Positions 25,037-33,689 of a stretch of DNA of 64,000 bases are shown piece after piece. The DNA comes from Polyangiaceae bacterium (GTDB taxonomy: Bacteria > Myxococcota_A > Polyangia > Polyangiales > Polyangiaceae). Both the position numbers and the translations under genes were made by a program. Location of the stretch: the NCBI GenBank assembly GCA_016719945.1, contig JADJYE010000007.1, forward strand, positions 248,001 through 312,000, given 5' to 3'. The notes beneath the pieces were generated by a model. That model did not search any database. It saw nothing but the letters and a program-made list of their open reading frames with translations, and had not been told where the DNA came from. Each line of letters starts with the position of its first letter. The stretch's first letter is position 1.

Positions 25037-27067
25037 ATGACCTGCTCCTCGAACCGGGGGTCGCGCGCAGCGACTCCATCTCTCCGGCTGCGCCTCTCGG
25101 CCGGCTTCATCGTGCTCGGTGCGATCACCTGCAGCAGCCCCGGCCAGCCGAGCTGGAAGACGGTGAAGGAGTGCCACGGCGCCGACGAATGCCGCACGCG
25201 CTGCGAGCAAGACGACGCGGACGCGTGCGCGAAGCTCGCAGACCTTCTGTTCTCGGGCGAGGACGTCCCACGCGACAGCACAGAAGCCGGACGGCTTTGG
25301 GAGAAAGCCTGCGAGATGGGATCCGACGTCGGCTGCGACCACCTGGCGTCGCATCTGCTCGGCGACCCCGAGGAGGTCGAGCCGACGATCGCGGCGCTTC
25401 GTCAAAAGGCCGCCGAGCTGCGCGCCAAGCGCTGCGAGGCCCACGATCTGAAGGCCTGCTTCGGGCGCGTCTTCGATCTGCAGTTCGGTTGGGACGCGAG
25501 CACCAAGGCGGGAAAGGACCCAGAGGCTGCGTTTCAGCTCTCGGAGAGAGCGCTGCCCGGAGCCAAGAAGCTCTGTGAGGGAGGCGACGCGGAGGCATGC
25601 TACATCGCCGGACGCCTCACCAAGGGCTTCGCCGACCAGCCCAGCGCGCAGAGCCTCAAGGGTGCGCTCAGCTACTACGAGTCGGCCTGCAAGCTCGATG
25701 GGGAGCGCTGCGTCTCGTTCGCGATGCTCCTCGCCGAGACCGGCGACGCCGTGCGCAGCCGCGAGGTCCTCAGTCAGCGCTGTGACGCTGACGAGGACGG
25801 GTCGGCTTGCTATCCCCGCGAGACGGACCCGACGCTGACGAAGCGCTGGATCGAGAAGCGAAGGGCCGCCTGCGCCAAGGGGCTGCGTTTGGCCTGCGAC
25901 GACCTGGGCGGCCATTCATCGCGCAAGCTCCTCGAGGGCGCTCGGTCGAGCGACGAGGCTCGCGCCGACCATGGCGCGTGGACGCGCCTCTTGGATGACG
26001 AGTGCAGCCGCGGAGAGGGCCTCTCTTGTAGTGACCTCGCGATCCACTCGTCCTTCGACGCTACGGGCGAGCTGACGATCGGGCCGGCGCTGCTGCAACG
26101 CTACACCGCGCTCGAGCGGGCGTGCGAGCTGGGCGTCCCGTTCACCTGCACCGAAGCGAGCATGCAGCCGCTCGTCCGCGACGCGGTGGCCATCTACCCG
26201 AGCGAGTTTCACAGCTGCGTTCGAAGGAAGGACGGTCGTGTCGGGTGCTGGGGCGTCGACAGCGACGGTCGGCTCGGCGTGGCGGAAGGCAGCAAGGCGC
26301 CGCTCGCCCTGTCGACCTTGGACGGGGAGCCCGCCGACGGCGTCACGTTCCAAGGATCGAGCTGCGTGCTCGCCAGCGACGGGCGGGCGTACTGTTGGGG
26401 CGTCAATCCGACGAAGTCTTCGCGGGCTGGTTCTCCGGCGAAGGTGCTCGTGGCCGAAGGCGCTACGCGGATCTCCGGCGGCACGGCCGGCTTGTGTGTG
26501 GAAGGCAACGATCGCAGAGCGACCTGCTACGGCAGCTTCCTCGCTGCGCGCAGCGAGCTCAAGGACATCGATCGCGCCTATGTGCTGTACGACCGCTTCG
26601 CCGTACGTCGCGGCAACGCGCTCGAGGTTCAGGGCCGTTCAGAGGGCGACCGGCCGATCCGCCTGCCGGTCGCGCCCGCACAGGGCGATTGGCAGGTAGG
26701 GCTCTCGGGGATGTGCTCGCTGCGCAAGGATGGGTCGGTCGCATGCGCCGAGGTCGATCTCTCTCACGGCGATCCGAAGCCGCAGCAGGTCGACCTGCTC
26801 GTCGTCCCCGAGCTCCGCGACGCCGTCGAGGTGTCGGTGCTGGGCAAGCGCGCGTGCGCGCGGACGAGTGACGACCACATCCGCTGCTGGGAGCTGCCCA
26901 ACAAGCCGCCGGCCGAGATCGCCGGGGTCTACGACGCGACCTCCCTGCGGAAGGCGTGCGCCGCCACGAAGCGCGGGTTCGTCTTCTGCTGGGGCGGTCG
27001 GTACGGCGTGCCCTGGGGCGTCGCCGAGCCGATGCGCGCGGGGCCGTCGAACCCCGAGACCGAGTGA
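25037..27067 (+). CDS. Lipoprotein with Sel1-like and RCC1-like repeats
   Basis: The 676-residue product has a lipoprotein signal (GFIVLGAITC, Cys32). The first 350 residues hold Sel1/TPR-like repeats rich in cysteine pairs (ACAKLADLLFSGEDV, ACYIAGRLTKGFADQ, GLSCSDLAIHS). From about residue 390 come RCC1-type propeller blades with the marker 'C-A/V-x-D/G-x-V-x-CWG': HSCVRRKDGRVGCWGV, SCVLASDGRAYCWGV, GMCSLRKDGSVACAE, RACARTSDDHIRCWEL and AATKRGFVFCWGG. The cysteines suggest a disulphide-stabilised extracytoplasmic propeller for protein binding. It heads a run of three co-directional genes to 30694. The start is the ATG directly before the signal. Confidence 0.8.
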   Translation: MTCSSNRGSRAATPSLRLRLSAGFIVLGAITCSSPGQPSWKTVKECHGADECRTRCEQDDADACAKLADLLFSGEDVPRDSTEAGRLWEKACEMGSDVGCDHLASHLLGDPEEVEPTIAALRQKAAELRAKRCEAHDLKACFGRVFDLQFGWDASTKAGKDPEAAFQLSERALPGAKKLCEGGDAEACYIAGRLTKGFADQPSAQSLKGALSYYESACKLDGERCVSFAMLLAETGDAVRSREVLSQRCDADEDGSACYPRETDPTLTKRWIEKRRAACAKGLRLACDDLGGHSSRKLLEGARSSDEARADHGAWTRLLDDECSRGEGLSCSDLAIHSSFDATGELTIGPALLQRYTALERACELGVPFTCTEASMQPLVRDAVAIYPSEFHSCVRRKDGRVGCWGVDSDGRLGVAEGSKAPLALSTLDGEPADGVTFQGSSCVLASDGRAYCWGVNPTKSSRAGSPAKVLVAEGATRISGGTAGLCVEGNDRRATCYGSFLAARSELKDIDRAYVLYDRFAVRRGNALEVQGRSEGDRPIRLPVAPAQGDWQVGLSGMCSLRKDGSVACAEVDLSHGDPKPQQVDLLVVPELRDAVEVSVLGKRACARTSDDHIRCWELPNKPPAEIAGVYDATSLRKACAATKRGFVFCWGGRYGVPWGVAEPMRAGPSNPETE

Positions 27068-27224
27068 GGCAGGGCCCGCCACCGCCTGCAACGCTTGCGA
27101 GGTGCACGCAACTCGATGCACCCGGCCTCCCTCGACGACGCGGCGCCAGAAGCGGGCGGCCCGGGCGGAGAAGCCGCGGTCGGCGGGGGCGGTGCGCTGG
27201 CGCGCTAATTGCTGGCGTGGCGTG

Positions 27225-29135
27225 ATGACCGACGACCCCGACGTGGCGCAGATGAAGAGGATGCTCGCGGCGAGCGGCCGTCGCGGGCTCGGGCGGGCCG
27301 CGGCGAGGATCGGCTGGGTGTTGGTCGCGGTGGGCGCGCCCTGGTTCGGGTACTCGGGGCTGCCCTGGATGGTCAAGACGGGGCGCGAGAAGGCCGAGCT
27401 CTGCCGCCAGGCTCACGTTCAGCAGGGCACGAGGATCGGCGAGGACTGTCGCGCGGGCGTGTGGTTGGGCCCACCCAAGCTGTTCGCGTGGACGCGCGAC
27501 GACGCGTCGCAGGCTTCGCGCTCCGTGGCGGCCTCCGCGGCGCGCGCCGACCTCGACTGGGCGGCGCGCGTCGTCGTGCGCCCCGAAGCGGTCGACGAGG
27601 CGTTTCGTCGCTATCGAGCCGAGCGCGTCGCGGGCCGCCCGGACGGCGGCGGCGAATTGGGCCTGCTGCTCAAGTCGCAGGGTGCGTTCGACCAGCTCGC
27701 CAAGCTCGACCCGTCCGGCGAGCGCGACGTGTACTCCGCGCGCCTGAGGGTCGGTGACCTGGACGGCGCGGCGATCGCCGCCGCGACGGCGGCGCCGTCC
27801 ATCCCCACGTCGGAGAGGCTCCAGCGCGCGGCCTTCTTGTGCCTGACGGGCCACGCGAGCGAGGCCGCCACGCTGATCGAGGCCGCCTCCGAGAGCGAGC
27901 CCGAGAAGGCGCGCTCCCTGTCGGCGTTCTGCAGCGCGCGGTCCTCGCCTCCACAGCCGCGAGCTGCAGGGGTCGCCGCCGAGCTGGGCCTAGAGCTCGA
28001 TGATTTCGCGCGCGTCGCGCTGAGCGATCCGAGGTTCATGAGCGGTCGGCGCCAGGCGCTCGGAGCCTGGCTGGGCCCCCTCGCCGCGGACGTGATCGAG
28101 GGTCGAGAGCAGAGCAAGGCGCGCTTCGTGAAGTCGCTCGACGACCAAGATTATGCCGAGCAGGATGGCGGCTTCTTCCCGGACGAGGAGATGCTCAGCG
28201 GGCTCCGGTCGACGCACCCGTTGCCTGGCGCGTGGCTCGCCCGCGGCGCCGATCGCCTGCTTGCGTGGGCCGACGAGGGAGGGGACTTGCAGAAGGAGCT
28301 CACCGCCTTGTCCGCGGGGACGCGCTCGCTCTCGCGCGCCAAGAGCTGGCCGCTCCTGTTCCGGCGCATGGCCTGGATCACGAGGCTCGACGCGGCGACG
28401 AACGAGCTCGTGATGGGCCGCAGGAAGGAGGCGATCGAGCTCGCGCGCGCTGCCTCCGCGATCGCTCCGGCGGGGCTGTCGGTGCTGAGCGCAAAGCTGC
28501 TCGTGGCGAGCGGCGACGCGAAGGGGGCCCTCGAGCTGTGCGCCGCGGCGGACAAGACCGGCGGCCTCAGCGGTAGGGTCTTGGGCGTCAAGCTGGAGGC
28601 CGAGATCGACGCGCTGATCGAGCTCGAGCGCTGGGACGAGGCCCTGACGGCGGCGAAGACGTACGAGGCCAAAGGGGGGCGAGCCTGGGCCCGCGCCGCG
28701 CTCGAGGTGCGGCTCGACAAGCGCGACCTCCTGGGCGAGCTGCACTCGCCACCGCTCAGCGACAAACCCGAGGAGGACCTGGCGAGCTGGCTCGCGTTGG
28801 CCCAGGCCAACGAGGCCGAGCGCGCGCCGCTCCGCCTGAAGCTCACCTCCGTGCTGCTCCTCAAGAGCGACGACTGGGCGACCCCGTTCGCGCTCTACGT
28901 CGTCTCCAAGGCTGCGCCTCCGGAGGGCGACGCCGACCTCTGGATCGACATCGTGACGGGAGGCTGGTGGGCGTACTCGATGCCTGGCCGGTCGCTCTTC
29001 AGGGCACGCCGGACCGTGGCGAAGCTCGCGGGGGATCCCGCGCGCGTCACCCGCTGGGAGGAGCGCCACCGCGCGCTGCAGGCGCTGGTGATCGATCCTC
29101 GGACGGCGCTCCTGGCCGAGAAGGCGGGGATCTGA
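27225..29135 (+). CDS. Membrane-anchored helical repeat protein
   Basis: The 636-residue product has one N-terminal membrane segment (IGWVLVAVGAPWFGYSGLPWM, about 29-49) and then an almost entirely helical body with TPR-like character (RLRVGDLDGAAIAAATAA, AAFLCLTGHASEAATLIEAA, ELVMGRRKEAIELARAAS, LIELERWDEALTAAKTYE). No enzyme motif is visible. A GTG at 27222 could be used instead of the ATG at 27225. It shares its last bases with the ATG of the following gene (TGATG), so translation is coupled. It is probably a scaffold facing the periplasm. Confidence 0.7.
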   Translation: MTDDPDVAQMKRMLAASGRRGLGRAAARIGWVLVAVGAPWFGYSGLPWMVKTGREKAELCRQAHVQQGTRIGEDCRAGVWLGPPKLFAWTRDDASQASRSVAASAARADLDWAARVVVRPEAVDEAFRRYRAERVAGRPDGGGELGLLLKSQGAFDQLAKLDPSGERDVYSARLRVGDLDGAAIAAATAAPSIPTSERLQRAAFLCLTGHASEAATLIEAASESEPEKARSLSAFCSARSSPPQPRAAGVAAELGLELDDFARVALSDPRFMSGRRQALGAWLGPLAADVIEGREQSKARFVKSLDDQDYAEQDGGFFPDEEMLSGLRSTHPLPGAWLARGADRLLAWADEGGDLQKELTALSAGTRSLSRAKSWPLLFRRMAWITRLDAATNELVMGRRKEAIELARAASAIAPAGLSVLSAKLLVASGDAKGALELCAAADKTGGLSGRVLGVKLEAEIDALIELERWDEALTAAKTYEAKGGRAWARAALEVRLDKRDLLGELHSPPLSDKPEEDLASWLALAQANEAERAPLRLKLTSVLLLKSDDWATPFALYVVSKAAPPEGDADLWIDIVTGGWWAYSMPGRSLFRARRTVAKLAGDPARVTRWEERHRALQALVIDPRTALLAEKAGI

Positions 29136-30694
29136 TGAACACGCTCGCGAAATGGTGGCTCGGTCTCGGGCTGGCGCTGGTGGGGGTCCCGCTCGGCTTC
29201 GAGGTCGCGCGCTGGGCCAAGCCCGCAGCTCCGGCGCCGATCGGCACGCTGCCCGAGGAGGACCGCGCGGCCGCGCTGGCCTACTCGGCCTTGCACCGCT
29301 GCTGGCTGGGCGAGCCGCTCGGCCCCGACGAGGGCGCGGCAGAGCGCGCGCGCAAGCTGGTGGTGGCGACACCGCCCTCGGCCGCGGCGGACGCGTGGCC
29401 GGGGCGCTGTGCTCGGCTCGTCGACGCCTACGTGGAGCTGAGCACGAAGCGACCCAACTCGTGGCACGCCTCCGGTGATACGAGCCTCGCCGCGGCCATC
29501 GAGGCGGGCAACCCGGTGCTCGATATCCCCGCAGCCATGAGCTTTGGGGACTACTGGCATCGCGAAGCGGTCAAGCTCGCGCCGCCTGACGACGTCCCCG
29601 CGGCGCCCGCCCCGCTGACCCCCGTCGTCGCGATCGGAACGGACGCGATCTCCGATCTGGGGACGAACCTCTCCCGCGATCGGCGCGGAGCCTATTGGTC
29701 CGTGGCGTCCCGACGCGCGTGCGTCATCGCCAGCACCGGCCAGACGATCCGTTGCAGCCCGCTGCCCGACGGCGCCGGTCTCGACTCGAAGTACCCGACG
29801 GTCGTCGGGGAAGGCCTCTTGGCGGAGCAGCGCGTCACGCCCAAGCCGGTGAGCGCGGTCGTCGACATCGACACCGGCGCGATCCTCGCGTCGAGCAGCC
29901 TCACCCACCAGGCCGCTGCGCGGGCGGACGGCGCGGTCTTCGTCCTGTCGGGCGACCCGCAAGAGCTCGGCTACCGCGACCAGGGCGGCAAGGTGGCCTC
30001 GCGCAAGCTGCCCCGCGGCCGCAGCGAGCTCTTCGATGGACACGTCGTCACGCTCGCTGATCGTCTCCACGTCAGCCCGCTCAGCGTCGCCGCGTCCAGG
30101 CCGGTCGATCTCGGGCCGCTGCCGAACGGCGAAGCGACGCGGCTCCGCGCGACGTGTCGCAGCGGCGACGCCAGCTACGCCCACCTCGGCACGGGCGGCG
30201 TCCTGCGCCACGCGAAGAACGGCTGGTCGCTGCTGAAGGGGCCCGCGGACGGCCTCGGGCTCAGCTGCGACGAGCGCTCCGTCCAGCTCGTGACCCCCAC
30301 GCCCTCCGGCGGCCTCGGCTACCAGCGCTGCGACGACAAGGGCTGCGAGGAGACGTTGGCCTCCCCGAAGGTCGACTGGAGCTCGCCTCACAACGCCGTC
30401 GTCGCGTGCCCCGAGCGAGCGATCTGGATCCACGAGCTGCGCGGCGGCCTATGGGCCTCGGTGGCGAAGGCCAGCGAGCTCGAGCGCGCCACGCCCCAGC
30501 TGTTGATGTACGTGTCGTCCCTCCGCTACGACACCTCGAGCATCTATCGCGTCGAGGCCCTCCCTGTGGACGGCGGCGCCCTGGTCATCGCTCAAGGATC
30601 CGGCGCGTCCACCGTCGTGCGCGTCGGCTGCGACGGCAAGGCGAGCCGCGTCGAGGCGTCGTGGACGGAGGGGCCGCTGCGCGCAGGCGAGTGA
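29135..30694 (+). CDS. Membrane-anchored protein of unknown function, beta-propeller-like
   Basis: The 519-residue product starts with a membrane anchor (WWLGLGLALVGVPLGFEVARW). Residues 150-500 alternate short strands and Gly/Asp turns (AIGTDAISDLGTNLSRD, TLADRLHVSPLSVAAS, SYAHLGTGGVLRHAKNG, ACPERAIWIHELRGGLW), which suggests a beta-propeller. Cysteines recur in pairs as in the first gene of this run. The ATG overlaps the stop of the preceding helical repeat gene, so both proteins are likely made in equal amounts. The pairing of one helical and two propeller-like exported proteins points to one complex, by inference only. Confidence 0.68.
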   Translation: MNTLAKWWLGLGLALVGVPLGFEVARWAKPAAPAPIGTLPEEDRAAALAYSALHRCWLGEPLGPDEGAAERARKLVVATPPSAAADAWPGRCARLVDAYVELSTKRPNSWHASGDTSLAAAIEAGNPVLDIPAAMSFGDYWHREAVKLAPPDDVPAAPAPLTPVVAIGTDAISDLGTNLSRDRRGAYWSVASRRACVIASTGQTIRCSPLPDGAGLDSKYPTVVGEGLLAEQRVTPKPVSAVVDIDTGAILASSSLTHQAAARADGAVFVLSGDPQELGYRDQGGKVASRKLPRGRSELFDGHVVTLADRLHVSPLSVAASRPVDLGPLPNGEATRLRATCRSGDASYAHLGTGGVLRHAKNGWSLLKGPADGLGLSCDERSVQLVTPTPSGGLGYQRCDDKGCEETLASPKVDWSSPHNAVVACPERAIWIHELRGGLWASVAKASELERATPQLLMYVSSLRYDTSSIYRVEALPVDGGALVIAQGSGASTVVRVGCDGKASRVEASWTEGPLRAGE

Positions 30695-30801
30695 GCTGCT
30701 CGCTGGCAGGGGGAGCGTCCACACGGTGGCTCGAGGAAAACCTCGACCCGCTCGGGGAGGCGGCGCTCGCTGCTTCGAGCGCGGGGCTGCGCGACGCGTG
30801 C

Positions 30802-30807
30802 TACCCT
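30802..30807 (+). promoter_or_regulatory. -10-like element TACCCT upstream of the nucleotidyltransferase pair
   Basis: TGC-TACCCT is an extended -10-like element ending 9 nt before the GTG at 30817. It supports that start over the GTG at 30691, which overlaps the previous stop. Confidence 0.45.
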
Positions 30808-30816
30808 GAAGCGACC

Positions 30817-31047
30817 GTGAGCGCGGAAGATCGTGCGAAGGCGCGCCAGAGCTGGCCGATCCGGCGCTTCCGGCTCGGCGAGGAGCCGTCGGAGGATCTG
30901 AGCGCCTCCACCACCGCCGAGGAGCGCCTCGCGATGGTGTGGCGTCTCACGCTCGACGCGTGGGCGTCCCAAGGTCTCCCGATGCCGTCTTATGCTCGCG
31001 AAGAGAGCCCAGGTCGCGTCATTCGGCCGCAGAAGACCTCACCGTGA
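30817..31047 (+). CDS. Small partner protein of a DUF6036-type nucleotidyltransferase
   Basis: The 76-residue product contains SWPIRRFRLGEEPSEDLSA, TAEERLAMVWRLTLDAWA and PSYAREESPGRVIRP. Short proteins of this pattern are often found directly upstream of a DUF6036/AbiEii-like nucleotidyltransferase, and the pair looks like a toxin-antitoxin or regulatory module, which here is inference. The start GTG at 30817 is favoured by the -10-like hexamer 9 nt upstream; a GTG at 30691 overlapping the stop of the previous gene would add 42 residues. Its stop overlaps the GTG of the next gene. Confidence 0.65.
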   Translation: MSAEDRAKARQSWPIRRFRLGEEPSEDLSASTTAEERLAMVWRLTLDAWASQGLPMPSYAREESPGRVIRPQKTSP

Positions 31048-31508
31048 GCGGCGAGCCGGAGTGGAACGAGGACTTCGCGGACTTCGTGGCTGCACTGCTC
31101 GCGGAGGACGTCGACTTCGTGATCGTGGGCGCCCACGCGCTGGCGGTTCACGGGGTGCCTCGAGCCACCGGCGATCTCGACGTGCTCGTCCGGCCGACCC
31201 CGGACAACGCGGAGCGCTTGATGCGGGCGCTGCGCCGGTTCCGCGCGCCAATCCAGGCGCACGGCATCGTCGCGAGTGATTTTTGCTCCCCCGGGACGGT
31301 CTATCAGATTGGGCTGCCTCCGCGCCGGATCGACGTGCTGACCGAGATCTCAGGCGTGGACTTCGGCGCCGCGTTCGCCTCCCGCATCACGGCGCGATCG
31401 CTGCCGTTCCTCGGCCTCTCGGAGCTGATCGCGAACAAGCGCGCTGCGGGTCGCCCCAAAGATCAGGTCGACGTCGAGCTGCTCGAGGCCAGGGGCCCGC
31501 AGCCCTGA
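31044..31508 (+). CDS. Nucleotidyltransferase family protein (DUF6036-like)
   Basis: The 154-residue protein has the minimal nucleotidyltransferase core: VIVGAHALAVHGVPRATGDLDVLV, with the GxH segment (Gly29, His31) and the acidic pair Asp44/Asp46, plus a later strand (PRRIDVLTEISGVDF) with a third acidic residue, and LSELIANKRAAGRPKDQVD near the end, typical for the family. The start GTG overlaps the TGA of the small partner (GTGA, 31044-31047), so translation is coupled. It might transfer a nucleotide to a protein or tRNA target. It sits at the left edge of the peptidase/MBL pair. Confidence 0.82.
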   Translation: MSGEPEWNEDFADFVAALLAEDVDFVIVGAHALAVHGVPRATGDLDVLVRPTPDNAERLMRALRRFRAPIQAHGIVASDFCSPGTVYQIGLPPRRIDVLTEISGVDFGAAFASRITARSLPFLGLSELIANKRAAGRPKDQVDVELLEARGPQP

Positions 31509-31720
31509 CCTTGGGGCGAGCCCCATCAGCGTCGTCGGCGAGACCAACGACGACTACGTCGACAACGTTCCGCGCAGCGCCGCCGACGATCTCGAGGAGC
31601 CCTGGCAATGCTGGGATCGTTTCGCCGCGCATGGTCCAGGCGCGGGCCTCGACGGCCAGGCACCCACCCTGATAGCTCTTCAGGCTCCGAAGGTCGGCGA
31701 CGGTTCGGAGGGGAGACGGC

Positions 31721-33688
31721 ATGACACCGGAAGACGCTAGGTTCGAGCGGGCGCCCCAGTGGCAAGAGACACAGAGGCCTGTCTACCGGCGACTGAGGGG
31801 CTACGCGTTCGACCCGAGCTTCTCGATGAAGCTCGACACGGCCGTCATCAACGAGACGATCTATGCGGTTCCCTGGGAGGACGCAGCCGACGGTGCGACT
31901 CCGGGTAAGCAGGTCGACGGACTGTCTCCTGGACCGATCGGCGAGTATCTCGAGGTGGTCGACTTCGACCCGGCGAGCGGTTGCTTCTACGCACCCGTCG
32001 ATCTGAACGACCCGTACCTGCTCGCGCAGGACGGCCTGGCGCCATCGGAGGGCAACCCGCAATTTCACCAGCAGATGGTCTACGCCGTGGCCATGACGAC
32101 GATTCGTCACTTCGAACGAGCTCTCGGCAGGCGCGCGCTGTGGTCCGAGCGCGAGGTCACGACGGGTGGTGCCCGCAGGTTCGAGTACGTTCAGCGGCTG
32201 CGCATCTATCCGCACGCGCTGCGCGAGCCAAACGCCTACTACAGCCCAGCGAAGAAGGCGCTTCTCTTTGGGTACTTCCCTGCGACTGCGGACGCGCCGG
32301 GCAAGGTGCTCCCGGGTGGGCTGGTCTTCACTTGTCTCTCGCACGACATCGTCGCGCACGAGACAACGCACGCCCTGCTCGACGGCATGCACGCTCGGTT
32401 CATCGAGCCCAGCCACGCCGATGGGCTGGCCTTCCACGAGGCCTTCGCCGACGTCGTTGCACTCTTTCAACACTTCACCAAGCCGGACGTTCTGCGGCAT
32501 CAGGTTGCGAAGACGCGGGGCAACCTTGCTTCCCAGAATCTCCTCGGGGAGCTGGCGCAGCAATTTGGCGAAGCGATCGGAAGCTACGGCGCCCTGCGCA
32601 GTGCGCTCGGCCGCCACAATCCCGACACTGGAGCGTGGGAAGCGCTCACGCCCGATCCGGCGGCGTATCTCACGACGACCGAGCCCCACGCACGCGGCGC
32701 GATCCTCGTCGCGGCGCTGTTCGACGCCTTCCTCGCGATCTACCGGCAGCGCGTCGCGGACCTCTTGCGCATCGCGACGAGCGGAACCGGGGTTCTGCCC
32801 GAAGGGGACCTGCACCCCGACCTGGTCAATCGCCTAGCCGGCGAGGCATCGAAGTCGGCACTGCACGTCCTCACGATCGCGATCCGAGCGCTCGACTACT
32901 GCCCTCCCGTGGACATCACATTCGGCGACTATCTTCGCGCGATCATCACGGCGGATGCGGATGTCGTCCCCGATGATGACATGGGGTATCGCCTCGCTCT
33001 CGTCGAGGCGTTCCGGCGTCGGGGTATCTACCCACGTGACGTGCGGTCGCTCTCGGTCGAGAGTCTCAAGTGGCCGGAGGTCGAACGATCGCAGGACTTC
33101 TTCGCGCCCCTCGCCGAGCAGCTCAAGCGGGCGATGGGCGAGTTCGTGTCGCTCGCGAGCCGTCGCGACGTCTATGAGCAGACCCGGTCGCTCAGCAAGG
33201 GCCTGCACGACTGGATCGCTCTGGAGGGCCGCCACGCCCTGCGAGAGTTCGGCGAGATCGCTGGGCTCAAGTTCGACATGGACGGGACGCCGGGCCTCCG
33301 CCCGAACCCAGACGCGAGCGGTGCTGCGCGGTTCCAAGTGCAGTCGGTTCGGCCCGCGCGACGGGTCGGCCCGGACGGCGACTCGCTGAACCAGTTGATC
33401 GTGACGATGATGCAAACGCGCGACATCGAGGTCGATGGTCCGGGCCGACGGCCCTTCCGGTTCAAGTTTCGCGGTGGCTGCACGTTGGTGTTGGACCTGG
33501 ACACGATGCGCCTGCGGTACGCCATCGCGAAGGGCATCGGGGACGAGGAACGACTCGCGCGACAGACCCGGTTTCGAGAGAATCGGATGATCGAGGGCTC
33601 GCCGGCCGCCACGTATTTTCGGCACTTCGACGCCGACGCCGAGCCGTTGGCGGTGCTTCACCGCACTCGAGACTACGGGGAGCCCTGA
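31721..33688 (+). CDS. Cytoplasmic gluzincin-like metallopeptidase
   Basis: The 655-residue protein contains HETTH (His213, Glu214, His217) and downstream FHEAFADVVALF with Glu240 as the expected third zinc ligand and Asp244 behind it, the arrangement of thermolysin-like gluzincins. There is no signal peptide, propeptide or membrane segment, so it should act in the cytoplasm. The remaining 400 residues, including a C-terminal beta-rich region (FRFKFRGGCTLVLDLDTMRLRYAI), have no recognised domain. A strong ribosome site (GGAGGGGAG) precedes the ATG. The next gene starts 1 nt after its stop. Third positions carry visibly more A/T than in the neighbouring genes, hinting at transfer. Confidence 0.75.
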   Translation: MTPEDARFERAPQWQETQRPVYRRLRGYAFDPSFSMKLDTAVINETIYAVPWEDAADGATPGKQVDGLSPGPIGEYLEVVDFDPASGCFYAPVDLNDPYLLAQDGLAPSEGNPQFHQQMVYAVAMTTIRHFERALGRRALWSEREVTTGGARRFEYVQRLRIYPHALREPNAYYSPAKKALLFGYFPATADAPGKVLPGGLVFTCLSHDIVAHETTHALLDGMHARFIEPSHADGLAFHEAFADVVALFQHFTKPDVLRHQVAKTRGNLASQNLLGELAQQFGEAIGSYGALRSALGRHNPDTGAWEALTPDPAAYLTTTEPHARGAILVAALFDAFLAIYRQRVADLLRIATSGTGVLPEGDLHPDLVNRLAGEASKSALHVLTIAIRALDYCPPVDITFGDYLRAIITADADVVPDDDMGYRLALVEAFRRRGIYPRDVRSLSVESLKWPEVERSQDFFAPLAEQLKRAMGEFVSLASRRDVYEQTRSLSKGLHDWIALEGRHALREFGEIAGLKFDMDGTPGLRPNPDASGAARFQVQSVRPARRVGPDGDSLNQLIVTMMQTRDIEVDGPGRRPFRFKFRGGCTLVLDLDTMRLRYAIAKGIGDEERLARQTRFRENRMIEGSPAATYFRHFDADAEPLAVLHRTRDYGEP

Positions 33689-33689
33689 C

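Noticed and set aside
31387..31722. 111-codon minus-strand frame between the nucleotidyltransferase and peptidase genes
   Set aside because: Half of it is antisense to the nucleotidyltransferase. The remaining 212-nt gap also has an open plus frame without a start (reading VVGETNDDYVDNV), so neither can be trusted.
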